64,000 nt of DNA from an uncultured Porphyromonas sp. (GCF_938023125.1 NZ_CALHDW010000010.1:1-64000); one strand, 5' to 3'; shown: positions 8,251-17,598, counted from the first letter of the stretch. Made by a program: numbers and translations. The notes: a model not told the origin generated them from the letters alone.

Positions 8251-10986
8251 ATGAGACTAAATGTATTCCGTTTGCTCTGTGCTATCTCTCTTTTGATAGC
8301 CGGAGTAGGGGTGTCCTTTGCCCAGGTTATAGTTACCGGTCAGGTATTGGATGCTGAGAGTAATGCTCCGGTTATTGGAGCATCAGTAACTACGGGACAA
8401 GGATCTTCCCTCAGAGGGGTGACCTCCGACTTCGATGGAAAGTTCCGTATAGACGTACCTCATCGTGCCAAGATTACGATTCGTAGCATCGGTTACAATC
8501 AAATCATTTTGGATAAAGTAGGTACCGGTGCTAAGAGCATCGACCTCGGGAAAGTTATGTTGACGCCCGATGCCGTGAGCCTTGGTCAGGTAGAAGTGAT
8601 TGCCTCTGTAGTGCCAAAGGATCGTAAGGTGCCCGTACCCGTGAGCAATATCTCCCTCAAGCAAATCGAGTCTAAGGCATTTAACACAGAATTCCCAGAG
8701 CTTCTCAAGTCCACTCCCTCTGTGTACGTAACTCGTTCCGGCGGTGGATTCGGAGACTCTCGTATCATGATGCGTGGGTTCGACACCGACAACCTCGGGG
8801 TACTTATCAACGGAGTTCCTGTAAACGACATGGAAGGTGGTAAGGTATATTGGAGCAACTGGGCCGGACTTTCGGACGTATCTTCGATGGTGCAAGTACA
8901 ACGCGGTCTCGGAGCTTCTCGCCTCGGTATCTCTTCTGTAGGGGGGACCATTAACATCGTAACCAAGAACACAGATGCCAAGAAGGGCGGCAACGTCTTC
9001 ATGGGCATCGGCAACGATGGTTATGTAAAGTATGGCTTCAACGTCTCTACAGGTCTTATGGAGAATGGCTGGGCTATCACCGCATCCGGCAACACCTCTT
9101 ATGGTGATGGTTATGTAAAGGCTACGGACTTCCGTGGGTACAGCTACTTCCTCAACATCTCTAAGAAGATCAATGAGGCACACACTCTTTCGTTCACAGC
9201 CTTTGGTGCTCCCCAGTGGCACAACCAGCGTTCTGCTCGTCACCTCCAATCTCAATACGAGACTCACCCCGATGGCATTCGCATGAACCTTGAGTATGGT
9301 TACCTCGATGGTAAGGTACTTACTCCCCGCTACAACTTCTACCACAAGCCCCAACTCTCTTTGAACCACTACTGGACAATCAACGACAAGTCCTCTCTCA
9401 GCACGGCTATCTACGCCTCTATTGCTTCGGGTGGTGGCCGTCGTGTAGATGGTATCAGAGACAAGAATGGGTTCTACAGCAACTGGATCGAAGCTTACAA
9501 GGGGCAACGTTCTTTCCAAATGATTAAGGACAACTCCGGAAACATCATCGGTCCTAACCCCACTAACTTTAAGGCTACCCCTGATGGCTTGATCGACTGG
9601 GAAGCTGTATATGCCGCCAATGCAGCTAATGGAGACAAGGGTTCTCAGGTAATCCTTGGTAACAGCGTAAACAACCACAAGTGGTTCGGCTTGCTCTCTT
9701 CTTATCGCAATCGTCTTGATGAAAACTACACCTTGACTGCCGGTTTCGATGGTCGCTATTATCGTGGAGACCACTACAAAGAAGTTTATAGCTTACTTGG
9801 TGGTCAAAACTTCCAAAGCCTTCTCTTCCAATCTCAAGTAGATGGCGGCAAGACAGCGCTCAACAAGGGAGATAAGTATGATTACCACAACATAGGAGAG
9901 GTTATTTGGGCCGGTCTATTTGCTCAGGGCGAGTTCACGAGCGAAATGTTCGACGCCTTCTTATCAGGTTCTTTGACCTATGAAGGTTACCGCTACCTCG
10001 TACCCGAAGGTTATAGCACAACCAATCACGCCAACTTCCTCAGCAACCCCCTCTACGGAGCTGACTTCGTAAAGCGTACAGCCAGTGACCGAGTTAATCT
10101 CATGCCTTGGAGCATCAAGGCCGGGGCTTCGTACAAGTTCCTCGACTACAACAACTTCTTCTTCAACGCAGGATACTTTACTCGTGCTCCTAAGTTTGCC
10201 GGTGCTTTCCTCAACTATTCGACACAAGTAAACAACCACCTCACCAACGAAAAGATCATGACGGTAGAGCTCGGTTACGGCTTCCAGAACGAAGTCTTCC
10301 GCGCCAACCTCAATGGTTACTTCACAAAGTGGGACGATCGCTTCCTCCGTCGTAATAGCGTACTCGAAAAGAATCAGTACTGGAACTTCCGTAACCTCTC
10401 TGCTATCCACAAGGGTATCGAGCTTGATTTGGAATACCGTCCTGTAAAGGAGCTACGTCTTACCGGTATGTTCTCTCTCGGCGATTGGCGCTGGGGTGGC
10501 ATCTCTAAGTACGACATCTACAATGAGTCTCAAGAGTTCTTGGGAGAAGGCCAGATCGACCTTAATGGGGTACACGTAGGTAACTCTGCACAGATCACAG
10601 CGGCTGTAGGATTCGACTGGGAAGTATTCCCCCACCTACACCTCCGTGGTAACTACAACTACTATGGCAAGAACTTTGCAGACTTCGAGCCTACAAACCG
10701 TCTCACAAAGAAGGGTTCTGTAGTAGAAGTCTTCACAGGTGATGCTTGGAAGATGCCTAACTACTCTCTCGTAGACCTCTCTGCCAGCTACAACTTCGAG
10801 CTCTACAAGGGTATGAATGCAACGATCTTTGGTGGTGTGAATAACCTCCTCAACACCAAGTATATTGCAGACGCTACCGACGGCAGCAAGCTTGATGCAA
10901 CTACAGGCCTCCGCACGGGTGAAGACGCTCTTGTATGGTACGGCTTCGGACGCACCTGGCAAATGGGTATGCGTGTGAACTTCTAA
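8251..10986 (+). CDS. TonB-dependent outer-membrane receptor with carboxypeptidase-like N-domain
   Basis: This is a 911-residue receptor. Residues 1-25 are a signal peptide (ending SFAQ), about 27-115 the carboxypeptidase-regulatory-like domain, about 120-240 the plug (LINGVPVNDMEGGKVYWSNW, then GISSVGGTINIVTKNT), and the rest a barrel ending in MGMRVNF. No SusD-like gene follows, so it is a stand-alone TonB receptor, perhaps for a siderophore, heme or other metal ligand; the substrate cannot be told. It is strongly codon-biased, which gives the opposite strand a long meaningless reading frame (8383-9774). Confidence 0.88.
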   Translation: MRLNVFRLLCAISLLIAGVGVSFAQVIVTGQVLDAESNAPVIGASVTTGQGSSLRGVTSDFDGKFRIDVPHRAKITIRSIGYNQIILDKVGTGAKSIDLGKVMLTPDAVSLGQVEVIASVVPKDRKVPVPVSNISLKQIESKAFNTEFPELLKSTPSVYVTRSGGGFGDSRIMMRGFDTDNLGVLINGVPVNDMEGGKVYWSNWAGLSDVSSMVQVQRGLGASRLGISSVGGTINIVTKNTDAKKGGNVFMGIGNDGYVKYGFNVSTGLMENGWAITASGNTSYGDGYVKATDFRGYSYFLNISKKINEAHTLSFTAFGAPQWHNQRSARHLQSQYETHPDGIRMNLEYGYLDGKVLTPRYNFYHKPQLSLNHYWTINDKSSLSTAIYASIASGGGRRVDGIRDKNGFYSNWIEAYKGQRSFQMIKDNSGNIIGPNPTNFKATPDGLIDWEAVYAANAANGDKGSQVILGNSVNNHKWFGLLSSYRNRLDENYTLTAGFDGRYYRGDHYKEVYSLLGGQNFQSLLFQSQVDGGKTALNKGDKYDYHNIGEVIWAGLFAQGEFTSEMFDAFLSGSLTYEGYRYLVPEGYSTTNHANFLSNPLYGADFVKRTASDRVNLMPWSIKAGASYKFLDYNNFFFNAGYFTRAPKFAGAFLNYSTQVNNHLTNEKIMTVELGYGFQNEVFRANLNGYFTKWDDRFLRRNSVLEKNQYWNFRNLSAIHKGIELDLEYRPVKELRLTGMFSLGDWRWGGISKYDIYNESQEFLGEGQIDLNGVHVGNSAQITAAVGFDWEVFPHLHLRGNYNYYGKNFADFEPTNRLTKKGSVVEVFTGDAWKMPNYSLVDLSASYNFELYKGMNATIFGGVNNLLNTKYIADATDGSKLDATTGLRTGEDALVWYGFGRTWQMGMRVNF

Positions 10987-10995
10987 TAAATCCCA

Positions 10996-11032
10996 AAAGG
11001 GGGAGGAAAGATTTTCTTCCCTCCCCCTTTGA
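10996..11032 (+). terminator. Hairpin terminator after the TonB receptor
   Basis: Arms AAAGGGGGAGG (10996-11006) and CCTCCCCCTTT (11020-11030) form an 11-bp stem. The T run is short (TTTGAT), so some readthrough to the hydrolase gene is possible. Confidence 0.6.
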
Positions 11033-11212
11033 TCCCAAATGATAGATTTACCTTCGTCTATCTACGAGCCCTCCCTCTGTTGCAATGCTAAGGGGAGGGC
11101 TTACCTTTTTCTCTTGCCTCCTACTCAAAAGTGGGAGAGTGGAGATTCCAGCCTATACGCTACCCTACGCTCCCCCCCTATCCACAAGAGGATTAGCAAG
11201 GAGGGCAAGATT

Positions 11213-12274
11213 ATGATACACACCAACCAACAGAGGGCACGCGTGTGTCTACTTTGTTTACTACTACTGATGGCGAGACCCATAAAAAAAGCGCGAGGAG
11301 AACGGATTAAGGTAATGACCTATAACGTGGAGAACCTCTTCGACACCATGCACGATGAGGGGAAGAACGACTATGAATTTCTTCCCGAAGGAGCCAACGA
11401 ATGGACCCGAGAACGCTACCTCCGCAAGCTACGCAATGTGAGCGAGGTGATTAGTGATGTGGGCGGCGTGGGCTGGCCCCTTTTGGTTGGCTTGGTAGAG
11501 GTGGAAAACGAGGTTGTCATGGACGATCTCTTACACAGCACTCCGCTCGGGGCAAGAGGCTACGAATATGCCATCACCCACAGTCCGGACGAGCGAGGAA
11601 TTGACGTTGCCCTACTCTACATCAAAGACCTGTTTTGCCCCGACAAAATAGAGGAGTTTCAGGTAAAGTTCCCCCACAGCCCCAACACGCACTCTCGTAA
11701 TATACTACACGTGCATGGCCGTCTCTTCAATGGAGTGCCGCTACACGTTATGGTTGTACACCTTCCCTCCCGACGAGAAGGCAAGAGAGTTTCGGATCTC
11801 AAGCGGCAAGACGTAGTATCCCAACTGCAAGCCAAGTGCGATAGCATTCTGCATCACGATCCGGGGGCCTCTATTCTAGTAATGGGAGACTTCAACACCA
11901 CCCCTCGAGATCCCATTACGCACATTTGGGCCCATCCGCTGGCCTCAAGACGCACCGCCTACCGCACAGACCTGATGTACGACCTCACCTCTCTCGTTCC
12001 CTCCGGAGTGATCCCCGGGAGCTATCGTTATCGTGGGGTATGGCAGCAAATAGACCGCATCGTGGCAAGTGGCAGCATGCTTTTACCGGACAACCCCATC
12101 ACCTACCTTTGGGAGAGCGCCCGCTCCGTAATGATGCGCCGCTGGATGCAGATGGATGCCGATGGCGAACTCTCCCCTAAGCGCACCTATGGAGGACATT
12201 TCTATATAGGCGGAGTAAGCGACCACCTGCCCGTAGTAGCCGAGTTCGTACTCGCCCGCAAGGAGGAGCTGTAA
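11213..12274 (+). CDS. Exported endonuclease/exonuclease/phosphatase (EEP) family protein
   Basis: I start at 11213 because a strong Shine-Dalgarno (AAGGAGG, about 11199-11205), rare in this phylum, sits just upstream, and the protein then begins with a short basic stretch and the hydrophobic core VCLLCLLLLMA, a probable export signal. The product is 353 residues. EEP hallmarks are present in order: MTYNVENLFDT, VEVENEVV, DERGIDVALLY, VVHLPSR, VMGDFNTTP and the final GVSDHLPVVAEF with catalytic Asp-His. The fold hydrolyses phosphodiesters with a divalent metal (DNase, lipid or nucleotide phosphatase). The substrate is not predictable; a surface or periplasmic nuclease is the simplest idea. 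Confidence 0.82.
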   Translation: MIHTNQQRARVCLLCLLLLMARPIKKARGERIKVMTYNVENLFDTMHDEGKNDYEFLPEGANEWTRERYLRKLRNVSEVISDVGGVGWPLLVGLVEVENEVVMDDLLHSTPLGARGYEYAITHSPDERGIDVALLYIKDLFCPDKIEEFQVKFPHSPNTHSRNILHVHGRLFNGVPLHVMVVHLPSRREGKRVSDLKRQDVVSQLQAKCDSILHHDPGASILVMGDFNTTPRDPITHIWAHPLASRRTAYRTDLMYDLTSLVPSGVIPGSYRYRGVWQQIDRIVASGSMLLPDNPITYLWESARSVMMRRWMQMDADGELSPKRTYGGHFYIGGVSDHLPVVAEFVLARKEEL

Positions 12275-13046
12275 CCGGGCGCTTCACCGGCCCTCGCTCG
12301 CAGAGAAGAGCGACCGAGAGGCTAAGGCGAGCAAAGCCCAAAGGAAGAGAGAGGGGTATTTTACCTCTCTTCTCCCATTTTAGCCACAGCGAGACCTCTG
12401 CAAAAGTGCAGGCTGAAAAGCACACCAATCCTTGCCCTAAATATTTTCCGTTTTAGGCCTAAAAGAAAATATTTCTTCCCTGGTTTTCTTCCATTTTTCA
12501 GGCAGCAATCCCCTCCATTTCTCCCTAAGAAAAAGTTCCTCATAGGGGTCGCCTCTTTTTCCGCCTAAGCCATTCTTCTTTTGTTTTTCCTTATCTACTC
12601 ACCTCCGGATGGGCGTAGTAGCGACAAATAGCGACTCGACAGCTCGAATTGCTTAGTGCAGATGGCATTTTTTCGAAGGAAGTGTTAAGAGGATTTTTAG
12701 TTGAGCAGCCTCTCTATTTTATTCTATTTTTGACACATTCCCTGAGTCTCCGACTACAACACAGTAAATCATTGCGGACTTTTCTTTCATCCCTATTTAT
12801 GGATTTACAGTCTAGCAACATTCTTTATCGCATTAAGTAGGTATGTATCGGATTTTAGTTGTACCTTTGGGGAGCGGATGAGAATGTATGAAAAAAGCAA
12901 CTCCGGCATGGCCTCCCAGAGAGCCAGCGGGTGATTTTTCTTCTTGCCCACCCCTCACCCTTTAGGGCGCATAGATGTACGTAAGAAAAAACGTAAAGGA
13001 AGAACAGAAAGTGAACATATAATTCTAATTAGACAGATAGAGAATA
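12275..13046. other. Long intergenic region with palindrome and kor promoter
   Basis: No gene is recognisable in this 770-bp gap; a 63-codon frame at 12649-12840 has no RBS or domain. It holds a large AT-rich palindrome (12439-12474) and a -7 element TACCTTTG (12862-12869), which would start the kor transcript near 12875 with a leader of about 170 nt. Confidence 0.55.
12439..12474. repeat. AT-rich 36-bp palindrome, possible dispersed element
   Basis: The left arm AAATATTTTC-CG-TTTTAGG (12439-12457) pairs with the right arm CCTAAAAGAAAATATTT (12458-12474). It is perfect apart from a 2-nt bulge, with no loop. It is followed by an AT-rich tract ending CAGGCAG. Similar AT-rich inverted repeats next to GGGCAG or AGGCAG occur near 24655-24730 and 34225-34272. 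Confidence 0.6.
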
Positions 13047-13277
13047 ATGGCGAAAGTTAGAGGAGCTGTTGTGGTCAATCAGCAGCGTTGTAAAGGTTGC
13101 AATCTCTGCGTCGTGGCTTGTCCTACGCAGGCGATTAGCTTGCATCCCGATCACATGAATGACAAGGGATATCACTATTGTTACATGAGCAATCCTGAGG
13201 CTTGCATCGGCTGCACTAGTTGCGGTATGGTATGCCCCGATGGTTGCATCTCCGTGTATAAAGTAACTCAGAAATAA
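13047..13277 (+). CDS. korD: 2-oxoglutarate:ferredoxin oxidoreductase, ferredoxin subunit
   Basis: This 76-residue ferredoxin-like subunit carries two complete 4Fe-4S binding motifs, CKGCNLCVVACP and CIGCTSCGMVCP. It opens an operon with the alpha, beta and gamma subunits of a 2-oxoacid:ferredoxin oxidoreductase, the four-subunit KOR/VOR type. It would carry electrons from the TPP-containing beta subunit to free ferredoxin in the cytoplasm. It starts 20 bp before korA. VorD (branched-chain oxoacid) is the alternative name; operon layout and lineage favour KOR. Confidence 0.88.
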   Translation: MAKVRGAVVVNQQRCKGCNLCVVACPTQAISLHPDHMNDKGYHYCYMSNPEACIGCTSCGMVCPDGCISVYKVTQK

Positions 13278-13297
13278 GCTAAGGACTACAAAGAGAT

Positions 13298-14383
13298 ATG
13301 GCAGCAGAAATTAAACTGATGAAGGGCAATGAGGCACTAGCTCATGCCGCTATTCGTGCAGGTATGGATGGTTATTTTGGCTATCCTATTACTCCCCAAT
13401 CCGAAGTACTTGAGACTCTCACTGCAGAAAATCCTGAAGATGTTACCGGTATGGTGGTGCTACAGGCCGAAAGTGAAGTCTCTTCTATCAATATGGTCTA
13501 TGGCGGTGCCGGCGCCGGTAAGAAGGTGATGACCTCTTCTTCTAGCCCTGGTGTTAGTCTTATGGCCGAAGGTCTTAGCTACCTCGCCGGTGCTGAGCTT
13601 CCTTGCCTTGTTGTAAACGTTATGCGTGGGGGTCCCGGTCTTGGTACCATCCAACCCAGCCAGGCAGACTACTTCCAGGCAACTAAGGGCGGTGGTCACG
13701 GCGACTATCACCTCATCGTCCTTGCCCCCAACTCGGTACAAGAAATGGTAGACTTTGTAGACCAAGGTATCGAACTTGCATTCAAGTACCGCAATCCCGT
13801 GATGATGCTTTCTGATGGTATCATCGGGCAAATGATGGAAAAAGTAGAACTTCCCGACTTCAAGCCTCGTCGCACCGATGCTGAAATCAAGGAAAAATGT
13901 CCTTGGGCTACTACCGGTGCTACGGGCGGTAAGCGTCACATCATTACGTCTCTAGAGCTCGACTCTGCCGTAATGGAAAAGAACAACGAACGCTTCCAAG
14001 CTAAGTATGCCGAAATTGCTAAGAACGAAGTTCGCTACGAAGAATATATGACAGATGATGCCGACTACGTGCTCGTAGCCTTCGGGTCTTCTGCTCGTAT
14101 CTGCCAAAAGGTGGTACAAATTGCTCGTGAGAACGGTATCAAGGTTGGGCTTCTCCGTCCTATTACTCTTTGGCCATTTGCTTATGACGAAATTGCTCGC
14201 CTCAGCAAGCAGGTAAAGGGCTTCCTCTCTGTAGAGCTCAACGCCGGTCAGATGGTAGAAGACGTACGCCTTGCCGTGGAAGGTCGCGTACCCGTAGCTC
14301 ACTACGGCCGTATGGGAGGGATGCTCTTCTCTCCGGACGAAGTACTTGATGCCCTCAAAGAACGTATCATTAATCGTAAGTAA
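13298..14383 (+). CDS. korA: 2-oxoglutarate:ferredoxin oxidoreductase, alpha subunit
   Basis: At 361 residues this is the usual length for the alpha subunit of a four-subunit 2-oxoacid:ferredoxin oxidoreductase. The N-terminal pyrimidine-binding domain shows GYFGYPITPQSEVLE, and a glycine-rich stretch (MRGGPGLGTIQPSQADY) is typical of the family. A C-terminal transketolase-like domain follows (GLLRPITLWPF). With korB it decarboxylates the oxoacid to an acyl-CoA and reduces ferredoxin. In this organism the product succinyl-CoA would feed the 4-hydroxybutyrate operon found 20 kb away. Substrate identity (2-oxoglutarate rather than branched-chain acids) is inferred from lineage. Confidence 0.88.
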   Translation: MAAEIKLMKGNEALAHAAIRAGMDGYFGYPITPQSEVLETLTAENPEDVTGMVVLQAESEVSSINMVYGGAGAGKKVMTSSSSPGVSLMAEGLSYLAGAELPCLVVNVMRGGPGLGTIQPSQADYFQATKGGGHGDYHLIVLAPNSVQEMVDFVDQGIELAFKYRNPVMMLSDGIIGQMMEKVELPDFKPRRTDAEIKEKCPWATTGATGGKRHIITSLELDSAVMEKNNERFQAKYAEIAKNEVRYEEYMTDDADYVLVAFGSSARICQKVVQIARENGIKVGLLRPITLWPFAYDEIARLSKQVKGFLSVELNAGQMVEDVRLAVEGRVPVAHYGRMGGMLFSPDEVLDALKERIINRK

Positions 14384-14542
14384 AGAGAGTAACGAGAGAT
14401 TCCTTGGCATATAGTACTCCCCCTTCTTCTTCGACGACCCAACCTGAGATACTGGATGGCTCCCCCCTAGAGAGGGACGAGGCATGCGAAGAAAGAGGGA
14501 TGCAAACCTCCAAAGAAAACGACCCCTAGAGCCAGAGAGAAA

Positions 14543-14734
14543 ATGAAAGAAAAGAATCTCAAACGATGGATCACCATCTGCGACATAGCATTCTTTGCCC
14601 TCATCGTACTGATGATCGCCCTCTTCTTTTTCTTCCGCACCTCGGAGGGCAATAAGCTAGCCTTCCTTTGGGCAGCTATCCCTGCGGTGGTAGTGCGAGT
14701 TGCTAGCTATGTGCTAAGACATATAAACCGATAA
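14543..14734 (+). CDS. Small membrane protein inside the kor operon
   Basis: This 63-residue protein starts MKEKNLKRWITICD and has two hydrophobic segments (about 14-30 and 38-56), the first ending in a run of Phe (LMIALFFFFR). It lies between korA and korB, 13 bp before korB, on the same strand, so it must be co-transcribed. I believe a small hypothetical gene occupies the same place in P. gingivalis, which would argue against chance. I do not recognise a family. It might tether KOR to the membrane, for example near a ferredoxin-using Rnf complex, but that is speculation. Confidence 0.65.
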   Translation: MKEKNLKRWITICDIAFFALIVLMIALFFFFRTSEGNKLAFLWAAIPAVVVRVASYVLRHINR

Positions 14735-14747
14735 ACAAGATATTACA

Positions 14748-15542
14748 ATGAATACGACAGACGAAAAGGTTCTCTCTTTTGAAGACATCGTAAAGCCGGA
14801 GAACTTGGTGTATGAGAAGCCTCGTCTTCTCAACGATAATACGATGCACTACTGCCCAGGCTGTAGCCACGGGGTTGTGCACAAGTTGATTGCTGAGATC
14901 ATCGACGAGATGGGGCTCGCAGAAGAAAGCGTGGGTATTGCCCCCGTAGGTTGCTCTGTGTTTGCCTACAACTACATCGATATCGACTGGCAAGAAGCTG
15001 CCCACGGACGTGCTCCAGCCCTTGCAACAGCCATCAAAAGACTGTATCCTAGCAAGTTGGTCTTCACCTATCAAGGTGACGGTGACCTCTCTGCTATCGG
15101 TACGGCTGAAACGATCCACGCTGCCAACCGTGGTGAAAATATCGTAATTATCTTTATCAACAACGGTATCTATGGTATGACCGGTGGTCAGATGTCTCCC
15201 TCTACCCTCATAGGCATGAAGACGGCTACCTGCCCCCAAGGTCGTGATGTAAAGCGCAACGGTTACCCCATCTCTATGTCTAACCTCTTGGCAGAGCTGG
15301 ATGGTACTTGCTACGTAACTCGCCAGACGGTACACACAATGCCCGCTGTACGCAAAGCAAAGAAAGCGATCATTAAGGCTTTCGAAAACTCAATGGCCGG
15401 CAAGGGTTGCTCTGTAGTAGAAATCGTTTCAACTTGTAACACAGGTTGGAAGATGTCGCCTGCTAAAGCTAACGACTGGATGATGGAAAATATGGCTCCT
15501 AAGTACACTTTGGGAGACCTCAAGGATGTAGATAACCAATAA
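14748..15542 (+). CDS. korB: 2-oxoglutarate:ferredoxin oxidoreductase, beta subunit
   Basis: This 264-residue subunit holds the thiamine diphosphate site. The motif GDGDLSAIG followed about 25 residues later by NNGIYGMTGGQMSPST is the classic TPP/Mg binding pattern. An N-terminal YCPGCSHG motif is also family-typical. Together with korA it forms the catalytic core that converts 2-oxoglutarate and CoA to succinyl-CoA and CO2. It is followed after 18 bp by korC. Confidence 0.9.
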   Translation: MNTTDEKVLSFEDIVKPENLVYEKPRLLNDNTMHYCPGCSHGVVHKLIAEIIDEMGLAEESVGIAPVGCSVFAYNYIDIDWQEAAHGRAPALATAIKRLYPSKLVFTYQGDGDLSAIGTAETIHAANRGENIVIIFINNGIYGMTGGQMSPSTLIGMKTATCPQGRDVKRNGYPISMSNLLAELDGTCYVTRQTVHTMPAVRKAKKAIIKAFENSMAGKGCSVVEIVSTCNTGWKMSPAKANDWMMENMAPKYTLGDLKDVDNQ

Positions 15543-15560
15543 TCCCACGAGATAAGTAAG

Positions 15561-16106
15561 ATGACACACGAAATAGTAATTGCAGGCTTTGGTGGTCAAG
15601 GCGTGCTCTCATTGGGTAAGATCATAGCCTACTCCGGGCTAATGGAGAACAAGGAAGTTAGCTGGATGCCTTCATATGGTCCCGAGCAGCGCGGTGGTAC
15701 GTCTAATGTTACCGTTATCGTAAGCGACGAGAAGGTTAGCTCTCCGGTTGTGAACCAATACGACATCGTTATTGCGCTCAATCAACCCTCGCTTGATAAG
15801 TTTGCTCCCCGCGTAAAGAAGGGTGGCATCCTTATCTACGAACCCAATGGTATCCACACTAAGACTACGCGCGATGATATCCGTATCTACTCGGTAGACG
15901 CTACCGAAGAAGCTCTTAAGTTGGGTAACGACAAGGCTTTCAACATGATTATCCTCGGCGGTCTTCTCAAGATCGTACCTGTGGTAAAACTTGATAGCGT
16001 GATAGCAGGTCTCAAGAAGTCTCTTCCCGAGCGCCATCATAAGCTCATCCCCATGAATGAGAAAGCAATCCAGATTGGTATGACTGCCATCAAGCAGGAG
16101 AACTAA
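15561..16106 (+). CDS. korC: 2-oxoglutarate:ferredoxin oxidoreductase, gamma subunit
   Basis: This 181-residue gamma subunit has the family-defining N-terminus IAGFGGQGVLSLGKIIA and the segment SYGPEQRGGTSNVTV. It completes the KOR complex and is the last gene of the operon; a strong terminator follows. Confidence 0.9.
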   Translation: MTHEIVIAGFGGQGVLSLGKIIAYSGLMENKEVSWMPSYGPEQRGGTSNVTVIVSDEKVSSPVVNQYDIVIALNQPSLDKFAPRVKKGGILIYEPNGIHTKTTRDDIRIYSVDATEEALKLGNDKAFNMIILGGLLKIVPVVKLDSVIAGLKKSLPERHHKLIPMNEKAIQIGMTAIKQEN

Positions 16107-16136
16107 TCGGAGATCTTTCTCACATTTCGAGTATCA

Positions 16137-16185
16137 GCACTCCTTGCCCCCCCTTTTCTTGTGGGAGCAGGGAGTGCTTTTCTTT
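16137..16185 (+). terminator. Rho-independent terminator of the kor operon
   Basis: GCACTCCTTGC (16137-16147) pairs with GCAGGGAGTGC (16167-16177), one wobble. A further CCC/GGG extension lies inside the loop, and TTTTCTTT follows. Confidence 0.88.
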
Positions 16186-16242
16186 CTATCCATCTCACCT
16201 TTTCGTTCATACTATTTTGCCTCTCCGGAGCGTTATTCTATC

Positions 16243-17598
16243 ATGAAGAAGGTATCCTATTTTTTGCTCCTTCTCTATTTCTCGTTTGGGTTGTCGCCCC
16301 ATCTTTGGTCGCAACTCAGGGTAGAGGGAGCTCGCCATACGGAGGCAAAGGCACCCGAGGGGCAGCGCATGAAAGTGTTGCTACTCAATGGAGTCTCGTC
16401 CACCACCACGCTTTACTTTACGGCCAATAGCGGAGAGCAACTCATGACCTATACCGAAAGTCTGCGGGATGCTAATCCGGTTGCAACAGCGCAATACAAT
16501 GGTACGGCGTGGCAGTTGGTCAATCCTCCCCTAGGATGTGGTTATTTTGTACAACCCTCGCAGGGTTTACCCGATGCCTATTACTGGCTTATTGACTATG
16601 CAAAGCAGCCCTTCCCCAAAGCTCCTTTTGTGGCCGAGATTGATAGCGAAAGCCCTTGTGAGCGAGTAGTACTAAGGGCAGAAGGCGGGTTTACGGACCT
16701 CTCTTGTTATACTCCACAAGGCGTTTTGACGCCTATCGCTCGTACGTACAAAGTGCAGTATCAAGATCAAGAGTACGATGCCGCCAATACTATCTTTGTG
16801 GAGAAAAAAAGGGTGCAAATGCTACAGCCTCAGCAGGGTGCATTGCGTCTACTAGCCCCTCTTACAGATACCGAATTCACTCTCATGGGCGATGCTTTTT
16901 CCGAAGAGTTGGGATACAATTTTGAGCCCCTTCACACCCAAAAGCTATTGGGGCAGCGAGTGGAGGTGCACGGGGACTTACGTCTGGTTAGCTCCACCTC
17001 TAAGGCCGACTCATTGCCCAGAGGCTCTCTCCCCCGCTCTCTTTCGGCTCCGGCACAGATCGAGATGCATGCTATTGGCAATGCTCCGGTGGCAACGCTC
17101 TTTCAGTGGCGTATCGTGCGAGGGGAGGCAGCGAATGCAGGAAACTCGTCTGTAGTATTCCAGTATTCCGGAGCAGATTGTAGTTACACTTTTACGGAGG
17201 CCGGCACCTATACTATTGAGCTTTCGGCCACCTCTCGCAACGGAGTTTGCAGTGCTTCCACAGACAAAGTCACCACCTCGGTACAGACCTCTCGTCTAGA
17301 GGTTCCCAATGCTTTTAGTCCCACTTCGTCCCCCGGGATCAACGATGTGTTCCGTGTGGTGCACACCTCGCTTGTGGAGTTTGACGGGCGTATCTACAAC
17401 GAGTGGGGCAACGAATTGTACCATTGGACGGATCCTAATGGCGGATGGGACGGCACCTATCGGGGGCAATCGGTCTCGGGAGGCGTCTACTATTATGTGA
17501 TTTATGCCCGAGGAGCCGATGGTAAGGTGTACAATGAACGGGGGCATATCAACGTCTTAGATGGGGATCTGCAAAGCACCCATCCAAACTCTTTCTAA
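16243..17598 (+). CDS. Exported protein with PKD-like and T9SS type B C-terminal domain
   Basis: The start at 16243 gives MKKVSYFLLLLYFSFG, a signal peptide; the longer upstream frame runs through the kor terminator. The product is 451 residues. After a novel N-terminal region comes a PKD-like Ig fold (about 290-375, with EAGTYTIELSATS). The last 90 residues form a gliding-motility-type CTD (PNAFSPTSSPGINDVFRV, then IYNEWGNELYHW, WDGTYRGQSVSGGVYYYVI), the T9SS type B sorting domain. Such proteins leave the cell through the type IX system; PorW for that system is encoded at 55-58 kb. The cargo function is unknown. Confidence 0.8.
   Translation: MKKVSYFLLLLYFSFGLSPHLWSQLRVEGARHTEAKAPEGQRMKVLLLNGVSSTTTLYFTANSGEQLMTYTESLRDANPVATAQYNGTAWQLVNPPLGCGYFVQPSQGLPDAYYWLIDYAKQPFPKAPFVAEIDSESPCERVVLRAEGGFTDLSCYTPQGVLTPIARTYKVQYQDQEYDAANTIFVEKKRVQMLQPQQGALRLLAPLTDTEFTLMGDAFSEELGYNFEPLHTQKLLGQRVEVHGDLRLVSSTSKADSLPRGSLPRSLSAPAQIEMHAIGNAPVATLFQWRIVRGEAANAGNSSVVFQYSGADCSYTFTEAGTYTIELSATSRNGVCSASTDKVTTSVQTSRLEVPNAFSPTSSPGINDVFRVVHTSLVEFDGRIYNEWGNELYHWTDPNGGWDGTYRGQSVSGGVYYYVIYARGADGKVYNERGHINVLDGDLQSTHPNSF

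Noticed and set aside
8383..9774. 463-codon open frame antisense to the TonB receptor
   Set aside because: It overlaps a clear receptor gene completely, has no family motifs and arises from the strong codon bias of the sense gene.
12649..12840. 63-codon frame before the kor operon
   Set aside because: No RBS, no recognisable domain, AT-rich gap.
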